Positions 15,102-22,673 of a DNA stretch of 25,691 nucleotides are shown here, in pieces. The position numbers and the translations under genes were made by a program. The DNA comes from an uncultured Eubacteriales bacterium (GTDB lineage: Bacteria; Bacillota; Clostridia; Oscillospirales; CAG-382): contig USHI01000004.1 in assembly GCA_900554405.1 (NCBI GenBank), forward strand, positions 1-25,691, read 5' to 3'. Every line of letters starts with the position of its first letter. Positions within the stretch are counted from its first letter, which is position 1. The notes below the pieces were generated by a model. It was not told where the DNA came from and ran no database searches. It saw nothing but the letters and a program-made list of their open reading frames with translations.

Positions 15102-16193
15102 ATGCGCGTAAACGGCATTTCGCTGCACAGCTTCCGCAATTACGGCGACGAAACGACGGATTTTTCGGGCGGAGTGAACATTATCTGCGGGGAAAACGCC
15201 GCGGGCAAAACAAACATTCTGGAAGCGATATTCTATTATGCCGCGGGGAAGAGCTTCCGCAACTGCAAGGATCGCGAGCTGATACGCTTCGGGTGCGACA
15301 GTGCCGAAACCGAAATGCTGTTCGACACGCCCGCCGGGCAGAAGAAAATGTCCGTAAGCTATACAAAGCTCGGCAAAAGGGCGATCCGGTTGGGGCAGAG
15401 CCCGGCGCTGAAAACAAGGGAATTTATGGGCCTGTTCCGCGCCGTGGTATTTACGCCGGATCATTTATCGCTGGTCAAGGGCGCGCCCGAAACAAGGCGG
15501 AGGTTTTTGGATCTTGCCATCTGCCAGTCATTCCCGCGGTATGCGCCGACGGTGCAGGAATACAACCGCATACTTCTGCAAAAAAATGCGTTGCTCAAAA
15601 CCGCTTGCGCGGGCGGCGAGCTTTTGGATATTTATAACGAACGGCTTTCGCTGCTTGCCGCGGTGATAACGGTGAACCGTGCAAAATATGTTTCGCGCCT
15701 TATCCCCGCCGCAAACGGATTTCTTTCGGAAATGAGCCGCGAACGCGAGGAGCTTACCGCCGTGTACCGTTCGCAATGCGGTGTGTGCGGCGGCAATCAG
15801 GAGGAGGTAAAGAACGCCTACCGTAAGCTGTTTTCCGCCCACATGGCGGACGAACGCGAAAAGGGCTTTTGCGTCTGCGGAGTGCAGAAGGACGATGTTT
15901 CATTTTATATAAACGGCAAAAGCATAAGGCTTTACGGCTCACAGGGGCAGCAGAGGAGCGCCGTGCTTGCGATGAAGCTTGCGGAAGGCGAGCTTTCGGC
16001 AAGCCTCACGGGGGATCACCCGGTTTACCTGCTGGACGATATTCTTTCCGAGCTGGATAACGGCAGGCGGGAATTTATACTTTCCATGCTTTCCGGCAGG
16101 CAGGTGATAATCACCGGCTGCGGAGGCGAGGTTTACGATATCGCCGGCGCAAACCGCATCTGCGTGAGCGACGGAAAAATACTCCACCGGTAA
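15102..16193 (+). CDS. recF: DNA replication and repair protein RecF
   Basis: SMC-like ATPase that loads RecA at single-strand gaps with RecO and RecR. It has 363 residues. Walker A is GENAAGKT (30-37) after LHSFRNYGDETTDFSGGVNIICG. The family block GETRRRFLD is represented by GAPETRRRFLDLAICQ, the ABC signature by SQGQQRSAVLAMKLAE, and Walker B by PVYLLDDILSELDNGRREFIL. The start is 2 nt after the dnaN stop. The S4-domain RNA-binding gene (yaaA/rlbA) that often separates dnaN and recF in Firmicutes is missing. Confidence 0.98.
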   Translation: MRVNGISLHSFRNYGDETTDFSGGVNIICGENAAGKTNILEAIFYYAAGKSFRNCKDRELIRFGCDSAETEMLFDTPAGQKKMSVSYTKLGKRAIRLGQSPALKTREFMGLFRAVVFTPDHLSLVKGAPETRRRFLDLAICQSFPRYAPTVQEYNRILLQKNALLKTACAGGELLDIYNERLSLLAAVITVNRAKYVSRLIPAANGFLSEMSREREELTAVYRSQCGVCGGNQEEVKNAYRKLFSAHMADEREKGFCVCGVQKDDVSFYINGKSIRLYGSQGQQRSAVLAMKLAEGELSASLTGDHPVYLLDDILSELDNGRREFILSMLSGRQVIITGCGGEVYDIAGANRICVSDGKILHR

Positions 16194-16209
16194 ATACAGG
16201 TGTTTTGAA

Positions 16210-16524
16210 ATGGCATATATACAGTTGGAAAAGGGCGAAAGCATTGCAAAAAGGCGGGTCATAGGCGTTTTTGATATCGAAACGGCAAGCCTTTCGGAAC
16301 ATACGCTTGCGCTGATGCGGCGCAAGGAATCCGAAAAGGGTGTCGTAAGCCTTTCGAGCGACCTGCCGAAGAGCTTTTTGCTTTCCGACGATCTTTACGG
16401 CGACAGGATATATTTATCCGGTCTTTCGCCGGAAAGCATTAAAAGGCGTTGGGATAACACGCTTTTCGACACGGGCTCGCCCGATTGTCCAGAAGAAAGG
16501 AAGAGTGAAAATTGGAAGAAGTAA
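16210..16524 (+). CDS. remB: RemB-type DUF370 regulator
   Basis: A 104-residue member of the DUF370 (RemA/RemB) family, small DNA-binding proteins; RemA and RemB in Bacillus subtilis activate matrix genes. Position between recF and gyrB is that of Bacillus remB (yaaB). The first 80 residues contain the family core: YIQLEKGESIAKRRVIGVFDIETASLS and a DLPKSFLLSDDLYGDRIYLSGLSPESIKRRW region that looks like a substrate-free LytTR-like DNA-binding fold. The last 20 residues are not conserved in my recollection. The stop overlaps the gyrB start by 13 nt. Confidence 0.88.
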   Translation: MAYIQLEKGESIAKRRVIGVFDIETASLSEHTLALMRRKESEKGVVSLSSDLPKSFLLSDDLYGDRIYLSGLSPESIKRRWDNTLFDTGSPDCPEERKSENWKK

Positions 16525-18452
16525 GAGAAAGCCGATTCAACGAACAGGAAGCCGATAAGAATTACGGCGACAGCCAGATACAGGTGCTCGAAGGGCTGGA
16601 AGCGGTACGCAAAAGGCCGGGTATGTATATAGGTACGACAAGCGTAAAGGGGCTTCATCATCTTATAAGCGAGATAGTAGACAACTCTATCGACGAAGCT
16701 CTTGCCGGATACTGCAAAAATATCACCGTGCGGCTGTGCGCGGACGGAAGCTGCGAGGTCGAGGATGACGGGCGCGGCGTTCCCGCCGGGATCCACCCCA
16801 CCGTTGCAAAGCCGACACTTGAAGTCATATTCACCATTCTTCATGCCGGCGGCAAATTCGGCGGCGGCGGTTACCGTATAGCCGGCGGTCTGCACGGCGT
16901 GGGCGCAAGCGTCGTGAACGCGCTTTCCAACCGTTTGGAGGCAAGAAACTGCCGCGACGGAAAGGTATATACCATTTCCTTCGAAAAGGGCAAAACAAAG
17001 GAAGAATTCCGCGAAGCCGGCACGACGGACAAGCACGGGCTTTTTGTTAAATTCTGGCCGGACGATACGATATTCGAAACCGTGGAGTTCGATTACGACA
17101 TGGTCATGACAAGGCTGCGCGAGCAGGCCTTCCTCAACGCCGGCATTTCCATTACGCTTGCGGACGAGCGCGGTACCGAGGAAAAAAGCGAAACCTTCTT
17201 TTATGAGGGCGGCATACGCGAATTCGTTTCATATATAAACCGCAAAAAGGGCGCGGAGCTCATACACCGCGATGTTATATACGTTTCCGGCGAAAAGGGC
17301 GATTCGTTTGCCGAAGTCGCCATGCAGTACAACGATTCCTACACCGAAAACATACTTTCCTTTGCAAACAATATGCACACCGTGGACGGCGGCACGCACG
17401 AGGTCGGCTTCAAATCCGGCATAACCAAGGTGCTGAACGATTACGGCAGGAAATATTCCATTCTGAAATCCGATGAAAAGCTTTCGGGCGAGGATGTCCG
17501 TGAAGGGCTCACGGCGATAATCTCCGTCAAGCTGGAGGATGCGCAGTTCGAAAGCCAGACAAAGGCAAAGCTCGGCAACAGCGAAATAAGAACGCTTGTC
17601 GAAACGATGATAACCGAAAAGCTGACGGATTATCTGGAAGAAAACCCCGCAACCGCAAGGGTTATAATCGAAAAATCCGTTACCGCCGCCCGTGCGCGCG
17701 AAGCAGCCAAAAAGGCGCGCGAGCTCACCCGCAGAAAGGGCTTGCTCGAATCGGCTTCCATGCCCAGCAAGCTTGCCGACTGCAACGACAGGCGCATGGA
17801 GTATACCGAGCTGTTCCTTGTGGAGGGCGATTCCGCAGGCGGCACGGCAAAGGACGGGCGCGACAGCCGCTTCCAGGCGATATTGCCGATGCGCGGCAAG
17901 ATACTCAATGTCGAAAAGAACCGTATCGACCGCGTTTATTCCAGCACGCAGATAATCCCGCTTATAATGGCGATCGGCACCGGCGTGGGCAGCGAATTTG
18001 ATATTTCCAAGCTCCGCTACGGCAAAATAATCATCATGGCGGATGCCGATGTCGACGGCGCACACATAAAAACGCTTCTGCTCACCTTCTTCTTCCGGCA
18101 TATGCGCCCGCTTATAGAGCAGGGCCATGTTTACGCCGCGACACCGCCGCTTTACAAGGTCATAAAGGGCAAGGCGCAGAAGTACGCCTTCTCGGATGAG
18201 GAACGCGACATGATAATCGCCGAAATGGGCGGCAATGCCCGCGCGGAACGCTACAAAGGCTTGGGCGAAATGGATAAAGAGCAGCTCCGCGAAACGACAA
18301 TGGATCCCGAGCACCGGATATTGAAGCGCATTACCATAAACGATGCATCCGAAGCCGATGCGCTGTTTTCGCTTCTGATGGGCGACAAGGTCGAACCGCG
18401 CCGCGAATTTATCGAAGCAAACGCAAAATACGTTTCCAACCTCGATATATAA
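16512..18452 (+). CDS. gyrB: DNA gyrase subunit B
   Basis: ATPase subunit of gyrase, which introduces negative supercoils. It has 646 residues. GHKL ATPase: QVLEGLEAVRKRPGMYIG, EIVDNSIDEALAGYC, DDGRGVP and GGLHGVGASVVNALS. Toprim: EGDSAGGTAKDGRDSRFQAILPMRGKILNVEK and IMADADVDGAHIKTLLLTFFFR. C-terminal: ERYKGLGEMDKEQLRETTMDPEHR. No long insertion is seen, as expected for Gram-positive GyrB. The start is a TTG at 16512, with AAAGGAAG about 10 nt upstream; no in-frame ATG precedes the conserved region. The start lies within the remB 3' end, and gyrA starts 18 nt after the stop. Confidence 0.98.
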   Translation: MEEVRESRFNEQEADKNYGDSQIQVLEGLEAVRKRPGMYIGTTSVKGLHHLISEIVDNSIDEALAGYCKNITVRLCADGSCEVEDDGRGVPAGIHPTVAKPTLEVIFTILHAGGKFGGGGYRIAGGLHGVGASVVNALSNRLEARNCRDGKVYTISFEKGKTKEEFREAGTTDKHGLFVKFWPDDTIFETVEFDYDMVMTRLREQAFLNAGISITLADERGTEEKSETFFYEGGIREFVSYINRKKGAELIHRDVIYVSGEKGDSFAEVAMQYNDSYTENILSFANNMHTVDGGTHEVGFKSGITKVLNDYGRKYSILKSDEKLSGEDVREGLTAIISVKLEDAQFESQTKAKLGNSEIRTLVETMITEKLTDYLEENPATARVIIEKSVTAARAREAAKKARELTRRKGLLESASMPSKLADCNDRRMEYTELFLVEGDSAGGTAKDGRDSRFQAILPMRGKILNVEKNRIDRVYSSTQIIPLIMAIGTGVGSEFDISKLRYGKIIIMADADVDGAHIKTLLLTFFFRHMRPLIEQGHVYAATPPLYKVIKGKAQKYAFSDEERDMIIAEMGGNARAERYKGLGEMDKEQLRETTMDPEHRILKRITINDASEADALFSLLMGDKVEPRREFIEANAKYVSNLDI

Positions 18453-18470
18453 CAAAGCGGGAGGAAGATA

Positions 18471-21014
18471 ATGGCACAGGAATACGATTACAGTAATCAC
18501 GAATATCAGACGATACACGATATCGGTATCGAAAAAGAAATAAAATCCTGTTATATCGACTATGCGATGAGCGTTATTGTCGGCAGAGCGCTGCCGGATG
18601 TGCGCGACGGGCTGAAGCCCGTTCACCGCCGCATACTTTACACGATGTACGAGGACAACCTCACCAGTGACAAGCCCTTTTCCAAATCGGCAAAAACCGT
18701 CGGTGCGGTGCTCGGTAATTACCACCCGCACGGCGATGCTTCGGTTTATGATGCGATGGTGCGGCTCGGGCAGGATTTCTCGATGCGGTATATGCTTATC
18801 GACAAGCACGGCAACTTCGGTAATATCGACGGCGACCCCCCTGCCGCCTACCGTTATACCGAAGCGAGGATGAGCAGAATCGCTTCCGAAATGCTTTCGG
18901 ATATCGAAAAGAACGTTGTGGATTTCATGCCCAACTTCGATAATACCTCCAAAGAGCCGGTCGTGCTCCCCGCAAGGTTCCCGAACCTGCTTGTGAACGG
19001 CAGCGTTGGCATAGCCGTCGGCATGGCGACAAACATACCCCCGCACAATATGCGCGAGTCGATAGATGCCACCGAATACCTGATGGACAACCCCGAATGC
19101 ACCGTTACGGATCTGATGCAGTTTATAAAAGGTCCGGATTTCCCGACATACGGCACCATTTACGGCACAAGCGGTATTTACGAAGCATACATGACGGGCA
19201 GGGGCAAGATCCGTGTCCGCGCCAAGGCGCATTTCGAGGAAAAGCACGGCAGGACATCAATAATTGTCACCGAGCTGCCCTACCAGGTCAACCGCAGCAT
19301 GCTGCTCGAAAGCATGGTCGATCTTGTAAAGACCAAGCGCGTGGAGGGCATTGCGGACATCCGCAACGAATCCGGTATGCACGGCATGCGCATAGTTATC
19401 GACCTGAAAAAGGATGCAAACCCGCAGGTCGTTCTCAATCTGCTTTACAAATACACCCAGCTTCAGGATACCTGCGCGGTGAACATGGTCGCCCTTGTCA
19501 ACGGCGAACCGAAGCTCCTTAACCTGAAGGATATGCTCTCGCACTATATTGAGCACCGCCGCGACGTTACCACCCGCCGCATAAAGTTCGAGCTTGCCGC
19601 TGCGGAGCGCGAAGCGCACATTTACGAGGGCTACAAGATAGCTATCGACAATATCGACGAGGTAATAAACATTATCCGTTCCAGCGCAAGCATACCGGAT
19701 TCCAAGGCGCGCCTTTCCGAACGCTTCGGGCTTTCGGACGAACAGGCGCAGGCGATCGTGGATATGCGCCTGGGCAAGCTTTCCGGCCTGGAACGCCAGA
19801 AGGTGGAGGAACGCCTTGCCGAGCTTTACGCGCTTATCGACGATCTGCGCGCCATACTCAGCGACGATGCACGGCTCACCGCCATAATCAAGGAGGACCT
19901 CAACTACATCCGCGACAAATACGGCGACGAACGCCGCACGGATATCGTGGAGGCGGAAAACGACATACTCATAGAAGACCTGATCGAGCGCGAAAGCTGT
20001 GTTATCACCGCAACAAACGCGGGGTATATCAAGCGGCTCCCGAGCGACACCTACCAGGCGCAGCGGCGCGGGGGCAAGGGTGTCACCGCCATGGGCACGC
20101 GTGAGGAGGATATCGTGGAGGACGTCATCATCGCTCACAGCCACGATTTCCTGCTGATGTTCTCCGACACCGGCAAGGTATATATCAAAAAGTGCTACGA
20201 AATACCCGAAAGCGCCCGCACGGCAAAGGGCACAAACCTTGTGAACCTGCTTTCGCTTGACTCCGGCGAAAAAATCACCGCCATACTCCCCGTTGCGGAT
20301 TTCACACAGGATGAAAATCTTGTGCTGATCACCCGCCGCGGCGTTGCGAAGCGCATAAATCTCATGGCTTACAGCCGCAAGCGCAACAACGGTCTGCGCG
20401 CCATAAATCTGGACGAGGGCGATCAGCTTCTTTATGTCCTGCGCACCGGCGGGGATGACGATATCATGGTCGCTACCGACCGCGGGCTTTCCATCCGCTT
20501 TTCCGAACAGGATGTGCGTGAAATGGGCAGAACGGCGCGCGGCGTGCGCGCTGTCACCCTTTCCGAGGGCGACAGCGTTGTCGGCGCGGGCGTTATACCC
20601 GGCGGCAAAAGCGATATCGGTCAATATGTGCTCACCATTACCGAAAACGGCTACGGCAAGCGCAGCGAGCTTTCCGAATACAAGCGGCAATCCCGCGGCG
20701 GCCTTTGCTGCCACAAGCTGGGCGAAAAGACAGGTGCCCTTGCCGGGATCCGCATCGTTCCGGAGGATTACGAGATCATGCTTATCACCGACGGCGGCGT
20801 AATAATCCGCACGCGCGTTTCGGAAATCCCGGTTTACGGCAGAAGCGCTTCCGGCGTGCGCGTTATGCGTTTGGACGGCGAAAGCCGCGTTGTGCGGTTT
20901 GCCGTTGTCGACCCGGCTGCGGAAGCGGAGGAATCCGCTGCCCCCGCCGCCAGCGAAAACGAAGCCGAAGCGCCCGCACCCGAATCCGCGCCCGAAGCAA
21001 CGGAGGAACAATAA
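18471..21014 (+). CDS. gyrA: DNA gyrase subunit A
   Basis: DNA-breaking and DNA-wrapping subunit of gyrase, 847 residues. N-terminal IEKEIKSCYIDYAMSVIVGRALPDVRDGLKPVHRR; the catalytic tyrosine is Tyr129 (AAYRYTEARMSRIA). The GyrA-box QRRGGKG, which marks a gyrase rather than topoisomerase IV, opens the C-terminal beta-pinwheel. The quinolone-binding helix reads HPHGDASVYDAM: Ala90 stands where most bacteria have Ser or Thr, Ser91 follows and Asp94 is kept. The last 35 residues form an acidic Ala/Glu/Pro tail (AEAEESAAPAASENEAEAPAPES onward). GGGAGGAAG precedes the ATG. A PPTase-like gene begins 3 nt after the stop. Confidence 0.98.
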   Translation: MAQEYDYSNHEYQTIHDIGIEKEIKSCYIDYAMSVIVGRALPDVRDGLKPVHRRILYTMYEDNLTSDKPFSKSAKTVGAVLGNYHPHGDASVYDAMVRLGQDFSMRYMLIDKHGNFGNIDGDPPAAYRYTEARMSRIASEMLSDIEKNVVDFMPNFDNTSKEPVVLPARFPNLLVNGSVGIAVGMATNIPPHNMRESIDATEYLMDNPECTVTDLMQFIKGPDFPTYGTIYGTSGIYEAYMTGRGKIRVRAKAHFEEKHGRTSIIVTELPYQVNRSMLLESMVDLVKTKRVEGIADIRNESGMHGMRIVIDLKKDANPQVVLNLLYKYTQLQDTCAVNMVALVNGEPKLLNLKDMLSHYIEHRRDVTTRRIKFELAAAEREAHIYEGYKIAIDNIDEVINIIRSSASIPDSKARLSERFGLSDEQAQAIVDMRLGKLSGLERQKVEERLAELYALIDDLRAILSDDARLTAIIKEDLNYIRDKYGDERRTDIVEAENDILIEDLIERESCVITATNAGYIKRLPSDTYQAQRRGGKGVTAMGTREEDIVEDVIIAHSHDFLLMFSDTGKVYIKKCYEIPESARTAKGTNLVNLLSLDSGEKITAILPVADFTQDENLVLITRRGVAKRINLMAYSRKRNNGLRAINLDEGDQLLYVLRTGGDDDIMVATDRGLSIRFSEQDVREMGRTARGVRAVTLSEGDSVVGAGVIPGGKSDIGQYVLTITENGYGKRSELSEYKRQSRGGLCCHKLGEKTGALAGIRIVPEDYEIMLITDGGVIIRTRVSEIPVYGRSASGVRVMRLDGESRVVRFAVVDPAAEAEESAAPAASENEAEAPAPESAPEATEEQ

Positions 21015-21017
21015 AAC

Positions 21018-21560
21018 ATGCTTACAAAAACCTTTGTGCTGGAAAACAGCAAAAGCAAAAAAAAGAGGCACGATGATGTCCAGCGCGCCGTGCGCGAATA
21101 TCTGGAGGACCCGAAGTGCCGTGTCAGCTATGACGACAACGGCAGGCCCACTGTCGAAAACACGGACGAAAAGTATTATATCTCCGTTACGACAACGGGC
21201 GAAAAAATGCTTGCCCTGCTCACCGATTACCCCTGCGGGATCGACGGCGAATATCTCCCCCGCTTTGCGGACAAAAAGGCGGATTACACCGCGCTTGCGG
21301 AGCGGTTCTTTGCCGATGACGAAAGCGATTTTGTCCGCGACAACGAAACCGGCACCGAATGTGAGCGTTTTGTGCGCGTATGGGTCCGCAAGGAGGCATA
21401 TGTGAAGTGCATCGGGAAGGGAATATCCTTCTTCCCCAACTTCTCCGTTGTCGAAAACGGCAGGATCGCCTCCAAGCTCGGCCCCGTTTCACTCAAAAAG
21501 TTCGCAATCAAGTTCGACGGCGCAGAGGATTACCTCTTCGTTATCGCCCAGCAGCTTTAA
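21018..21560 (+). CDS. 4'-phosphopantetheinyl transferase superfamily protein
   Basis: Probably transfers phosphopantetheine from CoA to a carrier protein. It has 180 residues, shorter than Sfp (about 220). The pattern fits the superfamily: PCGIDGEYL (74-80), where Asp76 and Glu78 match the metal ligands of the GIDIE motif; LAERFFADDE (93-102); and RVWVRKEAYVKCIGKGIS (120-137), matching W-x-x-KEA-x-x-K-x-x-G with Glu126 as third ligand. The usual SHS before the metal site is ISVTTTG here, so the CoA-contacting histidine is absent. The first 45 residues are not recognised. GGAGG at 21002-21006, inside the gyrA tail, serves the ATG 11 nt on, and the 3-nt gap suggests coupling to gyrA. The target carrier is unknown. 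Confidence 0.7.
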   Translation: MLTKTFVLENSKSKKKRHDDVQRAVREYLEDPKCRVSYDDNGRPTVENTDEKYYISVTTTGEKMLALLTDYPCGIDGEYLPRFADKKADYTALAERFFADDESDFVRDNETGTECERFVRVWVRKEAYVKCIGKGISFFPNFSVVENGRIASKLGPVSLKKFAIKFDGAEDYLFVIAQQL

Positions 21561-21564
21561 GCCG

Positions 21565-21584
21565 GGCGGTAAAACCGCCTCTTT
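21565..21584 (+). terminator. Weak terminator after the gyrA-PPTase operon
   Basis: GGCGGT-AAA-ACCGCC (21565-21579) is followed by TCTTT. The T-run is short, so read-through to the hairpin at 21711 is likely. Confidence 0.55.
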
Positions 21585-21710
21585 GCTCGCGGTAGAGATT
21601 CAGCAGATTTGTATGCTTTTCTCCGCGAGGCAATAAAAAGGTAAGTATAGAATTACACTCCTGTGCGAGCGAGAGGGTTACCCGATTTTACCCACGGTAA
21701 GACGTATTAT

Positions 21711-21741
21711 AAAAAGCAGCGCGAAAAATGCGCTGCTTTTT
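21711..21741. terminator. Strong bidirectional terminator between gyrA operon and dockerin gene
   Basis: A perfect 12-bp stem, AAAAAGCAGCGC with GCGCTGCTTTTT, and a 7-nt loop. It has T5 on either strand, so it can end the rightward gyrase operon and the leftward dockerin gene. Confidence 0.9.
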
Positions 21742-21793
21742 GTATTATCCGAATTTGCTGTGATTTATTGCTTTGATCGGCAATGTAAAGGAT

Positions 21794-21922
21794 TCAGCAG
21801 GGATACCCGATAGCGGTAACAGTGGCATCCTTCACATTTTCGTTTGCCTTTGCTTTATCGATATAATCGAATATCTTTTCATCCGGCACGGTTATCTTTG
21901 CAAAGTGCTTTTCGGCTTCCAT
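21794..21922 (-). pseudogene. Diverged duplicate of the dockerin protein C-terminus (42-codon frame)
   Basis: The frame reads MEAEKHFAKITVPDEKIFDYIDKAKANENVKDATVTAIGYPC. Over about 33 residues it closely matches the last 33 residues of the upstream dockerin protein (IITVPDEKIHDYVEKAKANENVTCAELNAIWYPA). The ATG is 5 nt after that gene's stop, in another frame. The DNA has diverged while the protein stayed similar, hinting at selection rather than a recent copy error. It may be a small coupled gene, or the remnant of a longer two-domain protein whose junction acquired a stop and frameshift. No clear ribosome site is seen. Confidence 0.6.
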
Positions 21923-21927
21923 ATTTT

Positions 21928-22476
21928 TTATGCCGGATACCAGATGGCATTTAATTCCGCACAGGTTACGTTCTCGTTTGCCTTTGCCTTTTCGACATAA
22001 TCGTGTATTTTTTCGTCCGGAACAGTGATAATGCATATGGTGGAATAATCGGGAGGAAGCTTTATATACTGTGCAACGGATGCGCGGTCCTGCGTTCCGT
22101 ATGCCTCCATGCAAAGATCCTCGAGTACGGTTCTCATGGTTTCACGCGGGGTGTCCTGTTTGAAGGTTATGACGATTTCGCCGGGGACTCTGTCCGGGAG
22201 CTTCGGGAACTCTGCGGTGCCGAGGTATATGCGCTTCAGAAGGAGGTAATCCATTGCATCCACAACGTCGTTGTGGTCGGCGTCGGCGGCAAGGAGGGTA
22301 TTGTAATTCCCCTCATAAGTGCCGAGCACAATGCGCTTCAAAGCAAGAATGTCGAAAGCATCAAACTTTTCGTCGCAGTTGACATCGCCTTTGACAATAT
22401 CCACCGCACCGGCAGAAACGGAGAGCGTAAGCACAATCGTTATTGCCGTGATCAGGATCGCGATAAATTTCTTCAT
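21928..22476 (-). CDS. Secreted dockerin type I domain protein
   Basis: A 182-residue exported protein. The signal peptide is residues 1-24 (MKKFIAILITAITIVLTLSVSAGA). The type I dockerin (about 30-87) has two calcium-loop repeats: Asp31, Asn33, Asp35, Asp39, Asp42 in GDVNCDEKFDAFDILALKRIVLG, and Asp65, Asp67, Asn69, Asp73, Asp76 in DADHNDVVDAMDYLLLKRIYLG. Dockerins bind cohesins, so it may join a cellulosome-like or surface complex. The last 85 residues (PGEIVITFKQDTPRETM to IWYPA) are a small alpha/beta domain reminiscent of subtilisin-propeptide-like folds; this is a guess from pattern only. The ATG at 22476 is preferred over the longer frame to 22521 because AAAGGAG lies 10 nt before it and the signal peptide begins there. 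A duplicate of the tail follows. Confidence 0.88.
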   Translation of the reverse strand: MKKFIAILITAITIVLTLSVSAGAVDIVKGDVNCDEKFDAFDILALKRIVLGTYEGNYNTLLAADADHNDVVDAMDYLLLKRIYLGTAEFPKLPDRVPGEIVITFKQDTPRETMRTVLEDLCMEAYGTQDRASVAQYIKLPPDYSTICIITVPDEKIHDYVEKAKANENVTCAELNAIWYPA

Positions 22477-22540
22477 GGTAACGTTTCTCCTTTGAATTGT
22501 TTTTATTTTTGAGTGATGCAAGTCGCTCTGTTACACCCAC

Positions 22541-22569
22541 AGTATACCAAACGCGATTTAGATTTTCAA
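22541..22569 (-). promoter_or_regulatory. Promoter of the dockerin gene
   Basis: On the minus strand, TTGAAA (complement of 22564-22569), a 17-nt spacer and TATACT (complement of 22541-22546) preceded by TGG, an extended -10. It lies 65 nt upstream of the ATG. Confidence 0.75.
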
Positions 22570-22626
22570 CAGGTTCACCATATCTTAGGTGAAAGTTACA
22601 AACGGTTAATAATTGTGATTGGCTAC

Positions 22627-22662
22627 AGAAAAAGGGCCCCCGTTTTTATGCACGGAAGCCCT
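22627..22662 (-). terminator. Terminator of the nagA-ROK operon
   Basis: On the minus strand, AGGGCTTCCG pairs with CGGGGGCCCT (two G-U pairs) around a 10-nt loop, followed by T5. It begins 11 nt beyond the ROK gene stop. Confidence 0.85.
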
Positions 22663-22673
22663 TGAAAATCCTA

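Noticed and set aside
17229..21071. Two very long minus-strand frames (672 and 604 codons) opposite gyrB and gyrA
   Set aside because: They are shadows of the gyrase genes, with low-complexity His/Arg/Phe-rich translation and no start signals.
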